DNA from: Hirudinaria manillensis
Lineage: Eukaryota > Annelida > Clitellata > Hirudinida > Hirudinidae
NCBI GenBank assembly: GCA_034509925.1
Contig: CM067531.1
Span: 6,281,319-6,345,318, forward strand
Direction of reading: 5' to 3'
DNA: 64,000 nt
A program made the translations under genes and the position numbers. Of this stretch, positions 11,384 through 22,123 are shown piece by piece (the stretch's first letter is position 1; each line of letters starts with the position of its first letter). The notes beneath the pieces were generated by a model that saw nothing but the letters and a program-made list of their open reading frames with translations, was not told the DNA's origin and searched no databases.

Positions 11384-14300
11384 TTATCCGAGTAATTGGT
11401 TCTGTTGGAACATTGGCCAATTTTGTATGGTCTGGATGTCCACGAGGAGCTTTTCGTTCAGTGCCTGGAGCTTTATTTGTGCCGTCGGGCTGATCTCCAA
11501 GTCGCTTATTATCGAATAGGCACCCGTCGAGCTAATGGTTACCGGAAAGTCGGCGAAGAGGCCCTTGGTAACGCCGTAGGAACCGTCGGACTCCACTCCC
11601 AGGCGCACGATTTCCCCCTGGAAAGTTGGATTTATTTCGATTGCTTAAAGGCAGAAGCGACGAGCGTATTGCGTTGGCGACAGTTTGTCTAAGTGCTTGC
11701 TACTGCCGAAATCGACGAATTTTTGTGCACGAGCTCTTTGCGGATACGCTATTATTTAAAATATACTTAAAATTATTATACAAATATAAATAAATGGTGA
11801 ATTTGTCTTGGGGGTGATGGTCATGAGTTAATTTCAGTCATTGTTTATGAGCCAAGAGTGTGGAATTCATGTTTGAAGATGAAACTTTTCCACCCATAAT
11901 TGTATTTGGATTTTCTAATAACCTTTGGAATCTTTTTCCTAAAAGGATCGGTGTCCGTGTTGTTATATATTAATAGCATGGGTGACGATTGACGGAGTAA
12001 AATCCAAAATATGTAAATTGGCGGCCTGCGCTAAATTAGCAAGGAGTATAAACAAAAAGCAAGAAATTTATATTTCAAGACCTTAACATGCGTTAAGGCG
12101 GATATGGAACACTTTGGTGGGGGAATTTGGCGAAGAAGGAAAAATATTTGAATGGGGACAGGAACGATCAAAATGTAAATGTTTAATTTCAAGTTAAATC
12201 CTTCTTTCTCTATAAAGCTTAAAAATTTGTATTTCTTTCTCGATCATGAGGGTGGTTTCGTTATGAAAATTTGATTGCGAAACCATCCAATCAGATGGAT
12301 TTCAGGTAGGCATAAATAAACCTTGTTAGGAAGATCAAGTGATAAGTGGCTATTATTATTATTACAGACCTCGGACTTCTTGCCAGATATAAAAAAATTC
12401 AAGATGTTAGATCTATGATGATAGGTTGGTATTTCTTGGAATGTGATTTGTGATTTTTTTAATAACTCATTAATCATCTGCAACGTTCCAGTTTGTTTCT
12501 GAGAAGGGTTACAGTATTCTATAAAATACCAGTTGTACTGACATCCTGAACTCCGTGCCACCAGTAGTGAAGTTGTTCACAAATTGCTTTCGACAGCATT
12601 AGGAAATTGGTTGAATCTTGTGCCACTCTGTTCATCCGTTGTTTTACTAACTTAATGAAACAATATCAAATTATATTCTTAAATTCCATTTTCTCTGTTT
12701 GTTATATTATTTTCATCCTAATATAATATTAGCAAAAAATATTGGTTTTGATTATTATGAAATTCAATACTTGAAATATCCTATAAAACTTCACATTGAA
12801 CCAATGCACACACCTAATGAACTGAAATTTAAAAAAAAACTGATTTCCGAGGTACAAATCTCTTTAGTTATCAATCGACCACTTCAGAGGTCGCAAAACT
12901 CCAGGGGTAACCTTTCAACCAGATTAGGGCTTAACCGGCATCCTAATCCAATCAAATTAGCGCCACCCCGGTTATTTATTATTGCATCCTGCCTGGCCAA
13001 TGTTCCGATGAAACGTAGCAAACCTCTTGACTGGTCCGGCCTAGCATATCTTCTCAAAACGCTGAAATTGCCTACTAAAAATAGTTTGCCCCTGGACTAC
13101 TCTAAGGTGTCAAAATTTGAAATTTGAACTGGATATGGTTTAAACCTTACCTTTGACACTTAAAATAACATACTTACTTCGGGAAGATAGTTCTTTATCC
13201 AATGGTCATTGGCCATAACCGATGGAAGATTTTTCCATGATTCTCCAACCTGCAACAATTTTATTATAACTCATAGTTATGAAAAAACGAAATCATGCTA
13301 CTGACTAAGTGAAAAAAATAATTGATTTTGTTACGGTCGGAAATTTCAAGCATCTCTCACATTTAGATCAACTTATTATATTATTTATATTAAATTAAAT
13401 GTCATTATATAATACAATTAAACATAATTTTCAACACATTAAAAAAATTCTCAAACTTCGAGCAAAAATATATCTTCTTAAGTTACCTTTATTAAACTGT
13501 GGTTTAAATCGTACTCCAACTTTGATGGTTCATCTCCCCACACGATGATATTTTTTATTTTATCAGGTCGAGCATCCATTTTCTTTGCTACCTACGATGA
13601 CGTAATAAACTAATTAAAATCATAACTGAATCGTCAGCAGGATTTGGCTTTTTACTTGATATTTGGTGATATTCACGACAATCAAAGACAGGGCGGCAAT
13701 GTTGCCCGGCTGAACGGCCGTGCAGTGTCGCCTCAAGATTTGAGCGTTTAGATTGGCTGGTTCAGGGGTTACGAGAACCTGAAAATGTTTCAATGTATAT
13801 TCTTGAATTAATCCTACAATTTATAAGTGTTATCTAATGGCGAATTCCACTGAAGAAGGCGGAAGAACTGATGAAAATACAACGTATGCATTTTCATCAT
13901 TGTCATTTGACTGCCAAGATTACGATCATTTGTGACAGATGTCACAACTACTGATTTCCAGGTTACAATCTTTCTATTGGAATATTGGATAATTGGCTGA
14001 GAAAAGTTAACTCGCTACCACTGAATGTCAGCCACTCATTCGAGGTTCTGGACGAGTGGGCCACATAATTGATGGGTGTAAGCCAATGGCGGAACTGGAT
14101 GTCATTAGAGCTAAAAACCCCCCTCCAAAAAATAAATATAGTCAATGATTTAAGTAAATGAAATGGCGGACTTTCTCGAAATAGGGGATGGAGCGAATGT
14201 CCAGGTTAGGGTCAGGAATGCTCAAGGATTATATTGGGTCAGGTTGAGTGATTGGGTCAAACACCGGGTCTGACACATTGACCCGGTGAATTTGTCACTT

Positions 14301-17300
14301 GTGACTAGAAAGCGCACCGATTCCAACTGATTTGAATGCCCTGCTTTAAACAGTAAAATATTTACCTTTACATTCGATCCAGAATAATTAAATGATTGAC
14401 CATAGTCTTTAAATATTTTAAAGGTTTCTACATATTTGTCAATAGTTGTCAATCTCTCGTTGGTCTGAGAATCTAATAATATTGCAATATGGATTCCACT
14501 GAAAGCTTCTTTTTCGTCCGAAGATACCATCACCTCTGCGAGATTAATGAATTAGTATGCACTCGTACACAAAATTTTTATATTCCAATAATGGTAATTG
14601 TTTTTTTTACAAGTATTAGATCCATTTTAAATTATATTCATTTCGTGAAACAATTTTTATTGGTTGTACTATTGACGGCAACAATAGATCTTGCTGGACA
14701 TAAAAAGGTAACAAAATTTGAAAACCTTTTAGCAATGGAAGGACACAATCTTTCAATTCATTAACCATATCTTGTAACATTGGGATCGATTTCTTGTTCC
14801 CATAGCAGACCAATGTGACATTCTACGTTAATTATTAATATTTATTTCAGAAGTTTAGTTCCAACAAATTTTCACGATATTACGGTGCGGACATCACTCA
14901 TGAAAACACCGCATAACTTTGTGAGAAATCACCAAATTTTTATGTAATTTTTTTTATTATATTCATTTATGTGTTTCAGTCCTTGAATTTTTTGTCGGAA
15001 TACGGATTATGGATATGGATCAATTTAAAGATTCAATAAAAATAATTTAGATGAGTCCACGCAAGTTTCGCTATCCCTCTATACAAGGCAGACTTCAAAG
15101 AAAATATTTTTAACTATAGGCCTTTTATATGTGCAATTTTAACTATAGGCTCTTTCAAATGTGCAATTCTGTCATACTGTTTTTTGAAAAAAGCAATTTT
15201 TAATAGAAATATATCAATTTTTAAATAAGTTTTTCGTTATAAATGATGGCCAATAAGGTCTTCGGCAAAATCATTCGATCTACGTGAGCATATCTTTCCA
15301 ATAAACAAGTTCCATAATTCGGAACAAGTCCAATCAAAAATTGGTGCCTATTTCGACTTTAATGAAATTCTCTTTAAGAAACTGCATTTAACATTAGTGA
15401 TAATCGTTTACCGTGGTGTTAGAGTTACTTAAGTAGCGTATCCACATCTCACATATCTTCAACAGTGCCCTCTCCCATATTATGAGTATCACTAGTCTCC
15501 ATCTTGGGTGGTGGTTTGCTACATTAGACAGAATAAGTAGTATCCGCTAGGCTGGATCCAACAATAAATAACTACGGCCAGATTGAAATGATGTATCTGA
15601 GATGATCCCTGCCCTATCAATTCGGGAAGATATAATACATTTACCTGATTTTTAACGTGCTCGATTTTATCCCAAAGGGATGTAAGGGCACCGACAAATA
15701 CCGGCGGAAAAACGACAGTAATCTAGTAGGTAATTAATAGAATAAAAGGAAAATTAAAGAATTAAAATTACAGTGAATGCCTTGGAGGACACAAGAAAAT
15801 TGATAAAAATAAACACGAGCAAAGAAACAGAATCGGTGGGATTGCATAAATAAGTGAATTTTGAGTTTGGATCGGAAGGTCTCTGACGACCGCGCCAGAA
15901 CATCCAATGTTCGGATGAAGCGCATTCCATGTCTTAGGGGGGGACTGACATAGAAAGCCCGGTCACCCTGCCTCACAGTCCTTGGAACGACTAGGGTCCT
16001 GCTGCTAGAGGAACGGAATGACTCCCAACCAGGAACGGCCATGGTGCTTGTAAGTAACTCAACAAGATAGTGAGAGGCATAACCTTTGGCGGTCTTATAG
16101 ACCAGGTGAGCAATCTTATATGTTATTCTATCCGAGATCTTCAGCCAGTGAAGGTTCACCAGCTTTATGTGGTTATGTGATCCGATGACCTCCCTCCGAT
16201 TATAAGTCGAGCGGCTGTTCATGACAACTCGGTAAGTGTTGATAACCTGGTGGTTGGGGTTGACCAGCAGGGAATTGCAATAGTCAAGACGCGAAAATAT
16301 GAATTGCACGCTGAGAGATCGAAAGGCTTCGGGCGGCAGGAATGGCTTTGCTTCCCTAAGGATGCGAAGTTTGGCATAGCAGTTGGCAGCGACCCGAATG
16401 ACATGGGGTTTCATGGTCAAGCAAGAGTCTAAGTAGACCCCTAAATTTCTGATTGTCTGTAAAGGAGTGATGGATGAACCCGCAAGCTGGGGCGGGAGAT
16501 TACTAATTCGACTGAGTCGAGCAGGTGTGACAAACCAGATTGCTTTTATTTCGTCAGCGTTAAGTAGTAGACAGTTGGATGCTGTCCAGGAAACACTTTC
16601 ATCAAGGCAATCTGACATACGACTAACTAGGGTTGGGGCATCCTCAAGGCTGCAGTGACCACAAGTATGAGTGTCGTCTGCATATTGATGACTGGAGTGT
16701 CCATTTTTAGAGATGATGCCCTCAATATCAGCCACGTACAAGGTGAAGAGTATCGGAGAAGGATTAAGAAGAGCACAAAGATATCGTGGAAACTTGAATA
16801 ACGTATGTTATAGGAAATCTTTTTTGCGGCGTTTTTTTTTTTTTTGAGGTTTATGAGTTTATTCCTTCATTAACACAAAAAACTGAAAAGAGCAGCAAAA
16901 AAAAATAAAACTCAAAGGGCCAGCCTTAAGGAAGCACATGCTTCCGCTAGTAGACTGACCCATGAACAGAGTATTTGTGTAAGGAAACAAGCTATCGAAT
17001 TACAATAGTTTAAATATGGATAGATAAATGAGTAATACAATGTAATTACTGTTTTTAGGTATTGACAGTCTCGCAAGCTCAAAAGATGCGAAGCTCAATA
17101 TATTTAGAGATTTAAGGTTTTGAACAATATTTTTGAAAGTATCCAAAATTTCCGTATCCACACCGCAACAACCTTGCACCGTTTTTATCGTTGTCGTTTG
17201 ATTCAGAAATCTAAATGATGCATGATATTGTACGATTCTGTGATTAACCTTATCTGGTCCCAGCATTTTTCCGTGAGCGATATCATGGAGAAGTGTTATG

Positions 17301-17547
17301 TATCTTCTGTCTGTGGATGCTCCAGTCACCAAAATTTTAATTGATGATCTGGTCACCTGAAATATTTAATCGGTTTCAGTTTGCATTACTTCTGTGCAAT
17401 GATATCAATATAACGAAGATATCATCTGGAAACCGAATCTGTTGAAGAGAGGACATGGCTTTTCTGTCGAGCAATGTCAGCGCAGCATTTCGGAAAGTCT
17501 ATAGCAATTTCTTCACGCCAATCGGCACGTTGATACTCGAGAGCCAT
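11384..17547 (-). CDS. Malate-dehydrogenase-like protein (MDH1B type), catalytically degenerate
   Basis: Coding exons in transcript order: 17547-17434 (tentative first exon, MALEYQRADW...), 17356-17249, 14822-14726, 14535-14366, 13778-13656, 13591-13487, 13249-13178, 12650-12552, 11617-11384. Phases close to 373 aa. The order follows cytosolic MDH: KILVTGAS (Rossmann start), VNELKDCVLPLLK, AFSGIHIAILLDS, NVKVLVTPEPANLN, IKNIIVWGDEPS, LSKAICEQLHYWWHG, then GVESDGSYGVTKGLFADFPV. Key residues differ: the substrate-loop PRR motif is replaced by TNERLT, the LDHNR segment reads VVNIT, and the catalytic His after IWGN is Glu. MDH1B also lacks these, and YWWHG resembles its YWYHG. It is probably not a working malate dehydrogenase. 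The 2.4-kb intron after 17249 holds LINE fragments. Its stop lies 113 bp from the convergent TCERG1 stop. Confidence 0.82.
15734..16790 (-). mobile_element. CR1/L2-type LINE, reverse-transcriptase fragment
   Basis: An open frame of about 335 codons on the minus strand begins just before the RT active-site motif QYADDTHT. It continues through LNADEIKAIW, RNLGVYLDS, SRLDYCNSLLV and HWLKISDRITYKIAHLVYK, the usual order in CR1/L2 elements. It lacks the endonuclease and the N-terminal half of the RT, and has internal losses near MNSRSTYNRREVIG. It lies in the intron of the MDH-like gene, same orientation. It is a 5'-truncated dead copy; clade assignment is from motif resemblance only. Confidence 0.8.
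16833..16963 (-). mobile_element. LINE 3'-end fragment with poly(A) tail
   Basis: On the minus strand this reads gggtcagtctactagcggaa through gcatgtgcttccttaaggct to an A-rich tail (poly-T at 16832-16845 on the plus strand). The same 3' end occurs in plus orientation at about 32940-33075, so this is the terminal piece of a poly(A)-tailed LINE family, severely 5'-truncated, beside the CR1 fragment. Confidence 0.75.
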
Positions 17548-18402
17548 CTCAAATATGTAAACAGCGTTGCTTACGTGCTAAGGCTCAAAGCTCTTTAACT
17601 GTTAATTACAAGCAAAAATGACGGCTATGTAAGCAACTTTTTTTAAATCAGTCTCTCATTATTTAATTCCACTTATTTAAGATAACCTTGACAGTTTTGA
17701 GTCAAAACGTTTGACATTAGACACAGTTTCTGAAGAGCGAAATGTTTAAGGCCTGAATGCCAAATTTATAAAATAATTGTTAGTTGTTTTCACGATTACA
17801 TGAAGATTTGTTCGCATGATCTCACTATACATGGGTCCATTTTTTTCCTTCTCCAATCTGCAGTCACTGTGTAAAAAGTTCTTAAATAAATCGTTAGCAG
17901 ATTTCTGAGGAGGCTATAGAACAATTAAGATGAATCAGAAATAAGATAGGCTACAAAATTATTCTGTAGTTAAGTTTTGGAAATATCTGACAATTAATTT
18001 AATTCTATATCAGTCTCAGAGATCGGTTTGAGTTGCCATTTTTCAATTATAGACTTCTCCAGATAAAAGCCTTTGTTTGGATTCAATCATTCTGCCGAAC
18101 CAATTGTTCCAAAATAGCCCCAAATTAATCCGCAGATGAATGTGGCAACATAAGGTGTTCACATAGGTTAATATATTCAATTAAATTTTTGTGCTCTTAG
18201 AACGTCCAAATAATTTGAATATTCTAGGCCACAATCTGTCTCAAAACTGCCATTATAGATTATTAAGAAATAATGACATGATGGAATTTTCAATTATTTT
18301 TCACACTAATTGAAAAGAAATAATTTAATTTGTAAAGATAAATTGCTCTTTTGGATCATTCCTTTAAAATCCATGTTTTGATTTTCTTATAAAATTCACG
18401 AG
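17548..18402. other. Intergenic, divergent upstream regions of MDH-like gene and TP53RK
   Basis: No coding sequence recognised. The 0.85 kb separates two divergent start codons, so it should hold both promoters or one bidirectional promoter. I see no TATA box or CpG-rich stretch that I could defend. Confidence 0.45.
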
Positions 18403-19286
18403 ATGCGTCACATTATCGCTCAGGGCGCCGAGGGGCGCATTTATAAAGAGGAATTTTTTGGGAGAACTGCTATTGTGAAGGAGAGGTTCATCAAGAATTA
18501 TAGGCACCCATGCTTAGATGACCAACTTAGCAATCAGAGGCTCAAATCGGAGGTGCGGTGTATATCTCGCTGCAGAGCCGCAGGTAATTTAAGACAGGGC
18601 CTGTCTTGTCAATAGGCTTAGGACTCTGGATTCATCATTTTGTTAGCTGTAATTCTATAAATATTCTGACATTTTGGTGCTTTCAATTGTGGGCAAAGTG
18701 CTTATTTTAATTCTTTAACTTGAACTGACTTGTTGAGATATTATTTTATTTATTATTGACCATCGAAAGTGTAGATAAGCTTACATTAGATTTGATGTCA
18801 TTTTATTATCCAGGTATAGCAGCACCAGCGATATATTTTATTGACCAGAATGCCAGAAAAATCTACATGGAATTCGTTGAGGACTCCGAAACAATCAAGA
18901 ATTATATATTGTCACATACTGAAAAAGAATGCCAAGTTGATATTGAAAAACTGGCTGAAAATATGGGAATCACCATAGCTAGGATGCATGGACAAAATAT
19001 GATACATGGAGACCTGACAACATCCAACTTCCTTTTAAATAGATCCACTTTAAAGTTGACAGTGATCGATTTTGGTCTTGGTCAAACTGAAGTGGCCCCT
19101 GAAGATAAAGCAGTTGACTTATACGTTTTAGAGAGAGCTATTCTTAGCACTCATCCCACTCTAGATGGGTTTTTCGACAAAATTCTTTGTTCTTATATAA
19201 AGACTAGTGGAAGATCTGCAGATGAAGTCATTGCAAAGCTTGAAGAAGTGAGAACCAGGGGAAGAAAACGTACAATGATTGGATAG
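18403..19286 (+). CDS. TP53RK: TP53-regulating kinase / Bud32 (KEOPS complex kinase)
   Basis: Small atypical protein kinase/ATPase of the KEOPS complex, which makes t6A37 in ANN-decoding tRNAs. Exon 1 is 18403-18583 and exon 2 is 18814-19286. The 230-bp intron is phase 1 and the product is 217 aa. Visible motifs are the glycine-rich start GAEGRIYK, the presumed ATP-binding Lys26 in AIVKERF, RHPCLD as in Bud32/PRPK, the catalytic loop HGDLTTSN with Asp127, the metal-binding VIDFG (Asp146), and the typical C-terminus RTRGRKRTMIG. It is shorter than human TP53RK (about 253 aa), mainly at the N-terminus, and close to archaeal Bud32 in length. There is no APE/activation segment, as expected for the family. 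A possible polyadenylation signal (aataaa) lies near 19447. Confidence 0.95.
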
Positions 19287-20495
19287 ATTAACTGGAGTTG
19301 TTTTAAACTTTTGAATGAAACAAAATTGATATAAAACAATAAGGACTGATTTGCACTCAAGTTGTATTGTTATAATTGGACTTAATTTAGGGGGGGGGGA
19401 GAGGCTAGCAGGAGGATTAAACTATATTTTATTGTTTCAATATAAAAATAAATTGACCATTTTTCAAATCAAAAATGGATCATGTGCAATCACATTTAAC
19501 AAGCTGAGTGATTCCAAGAGCTTCCATTAGCTTAAGCAGGCACATAAAAAACAAATTAAGCCATATATTACAGAAGGATTACCTAGTACAATTTGCTTTG
19601 ACCCTGGTTATTCATTGCAAGTGTTTATTTCCATGTTTTAATGTATTTCAACGCCTTAAAACTTCTGATGTAAAATGCAACTTGAAACTACAGTCAGGAA
19701 ACAGATTTTCTTTTCCTCAGATAGCTTTCCTTAGATATTTCAAAGTTACATTAATGCTGGATACTGATCTCTGACAAACTGTTTCATGAGTCCTTTTGAT
19801 CTAGAGAGGTGGCACTAGCACCTCGTGAAGCCTTGCCTTCCATTTCACATTGCTCTTTCTTAGAGAGAACTCAGTACATTGTAGCCAGTTCCTCTGGTGG
19901 TAATAATTCTTATCCCTACTGTCCCACAGGCAAAGGTAGCAGGGATACACTGTAAAGCCCTTGCAATCTCTGATAAAAATGCACAAATAACCATCACTAA
20001 AACAAACAAAACCAAAATAAAAATCTCTTAAGTTACATAATTGAAGAGGTAGGAATAGTAAATTTAAATTGGAACTGGGACAATTCTGGCTAGTAAGCTG
20101 TTGGAGGTGTGTCCACTGATCATTGAAAAATAGGTATCAACAAATTACTTGTAAAAGCACTTGATCATGTTTTTGTTGGCACTCGTACTTTAGTCCTCAA
20201 CAACTTGGAACTTTGGTACTCGTTCCCATATCTTCTTGAAACTTCCATATAAAATATTGTTCTTTCTTTCAAAATTCCCACAATAAAGTATGGTTTGCCT
20301 TGAGGTTGGATCAATAGTTTACCTTGTCTCATGATGAAACAAAGTTAAAAAAAATATAATGAATTCAACCCCATGTTAGCTTCACGACTGAACCTTCAAA
20401 ATATTATTTAATATATTTTGTACAAATATCTTTCAACAATGATACCCCCTATAGAAAGTATGCTTAGCCATAAACAAATTTGTTAGATATTAAGA
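19287..20495. other. TP53RK 3' flank, no gene recognised
   Basis: It holds the probable TP53RK 3' UTR, a poly-G run near 19391 and AT-rich sequence. The 88-codon frame at 19508-19774 and its neighbours show no family resemblance or codon bias and I treat them as chance. Confidence 0.45.
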
Positions 20496-21870
20496 TAATA
20501 ATAATAATAATAATAATTCGGTTCATTAGAGTGTCCGGTGGACTTCAAGGCCACTGAGGGGGATGAGGATGACTTTCCCTGAAGAGGAAGGTCTTCAGGG
20601 CGTAGTGGAAGCCAGCTGGGTCTGAGGTCGTCACTGCGGGATCTAGTCTATTTCAGGTCCTGGGCCCAAAGACGTCGATGTACCTGCCGTCAAGCGTGGC
20701 GCGATTGGCGTGTGGGCGGAAGAGGGAGCCTCTGGATGTGGACCTGAGGCCGCATCTGCGCTGGAGTTGCGCACTACGGGCGAATGGCAGGTAGGACAGT
20801 GAGCAGCCCAAGAGATTTAAAAACCAGCGTGGCGATCTTGTAGTCGATGCGCTGGTGAATGCGCAACCTCGAAGGAGAGGCGATGCTGCGAATCTCCCTT
20901 AGGGAAGCGAAGCAAGAACGGGAGATATTGTTGATATGTGTGCTCATGGAGCAGTCCGAATCCAGCCAGATCCCCAGGTTGCGGACGGAAAGTACGGGGT
21001 GGATAACGTCAGAGCAGATGGTGACCGGGCTGGAAAGAAGAGCCGAGGCACGTCTGGGCGAGGAAGTCCACATCACCTCGGTTTTGCTACTGTTCAGCTG
21101 CAGACGGCTGCTGAACACCCAGTCACTGATGGCCTTCACACATCGAGACATCCTGGAAGAGAGGGCCTCGGTATGGTCGGGTTTACAGTGACCATAGACT
21201 TGGGTGTCGTCAGCGTACATGCGGCAGTGGAGTTCGTGATAGTGGATGATGCTCTCAAGTTCCGCTGTGTACATCGAGAAAAGGAGCGGACCGAGGACGG
21301 ACCCTTGAGGAACGCTGCAGGTTGTCGGGGCGTTGGGCGACGCGAGATTACCATGGCCACCGCAGAAGGAACGATCAGCGAGGTAGGACTGGAACCACTC
21401 AAGGACGCGGTCCGCGAAGCCAAAAGATCTCTCGAGTCGTTTGAGGAGTATGTTGTGATCAACAGTGTCGAAGGCGGCCGAAAGGTCGAGGAGGATGAGC
21501 AGTGACACTTCGCCCGCCCCCACGGCACGGAGGAGATCTGAGGAGACGCGGAGAACTTTCTTGATCTTGGAGGTGAAGTGGTGCAAGAAGCTGTCTGCGC
21601 TGATGGAATGGTTGGAGGGAACCTTGCCTTTGCCCATGATGGAGTTCAGCGAGCGTCACAATTGACGGGACGACTTGCAGGCCGCAGTAGAGCTCTTCCA
21701 ATAGTCTTCTCTTTTACTTTTGATGAGACACGATTTCCACTCTATGGCATCGGGAACTGCTTGGGTCGAGTGCGCTACTCTCTCGAGGCGTCTTACGTTC
21801 CTTTTCGAGGACCAGCATTCGTGGTCAACAAAGCTCTTGCCAAAAGTGAACTTTTACAAATGGTTTAAAA
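20496..21870 (-). mobile_element. CR1/L2-type LINE copy with (ATT)n tail
   Basis: Minus-strand frame at about 21637-20774 with RT motifs LLILLDLSAAFDTVDHNILL, SVPQGSVLGPLLFSMY and MYADDTQVYGH, then LNSSKTEVMW and RNLGIWLDSD. Internal deletions are visible: RT motifs 1-2 are missing before RAVGAG, and about 65 residues are gone between REIRSI and the RIDYKIATLVFK segment. The 3' end is a run of AAT/ATT triplets at about 20496-20518, typical of CR1/L2 elements, which end in short tandem repeats instead of poly(A). The region is GC-richer than its surroundings, suggesting a fairly recent copy. Confidence 0.85.
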
Positions 21871-22123
21871 CATTTATTCCAAAGTTGCAATTAGCACCGA
21901 GCCAAATCTAGCATGCTTATTATAACTGCTGACCAGATTCTACAGTATAATCTAAACAATGAAACATCAATTCAGCAAATGACTAGAAGCTTGAAAACCA
22001 GATAAATGGTGCAATGATGTGCAACTGACAAGTAAGGCACAACAATCTCAGCCCCAACACCAATGTTTAAAATATGTTAAGCTTTAAACAGTTAAAAGTG
22101 CTTTCATAAGGTTAATTTCACTT

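Noticed and set aside
15734..16741. 335-codon open frame as a host gene
   Set aside because: Carries the YADD reverse-transcriptase motif and CR1-type C-terminal order; it is a transposon fragment.
20936..21505. 189-codon plus-strand open frame
   Set aside because: Antisense to the CR1-type RT, GC-rich, no resemblance to any protein family.
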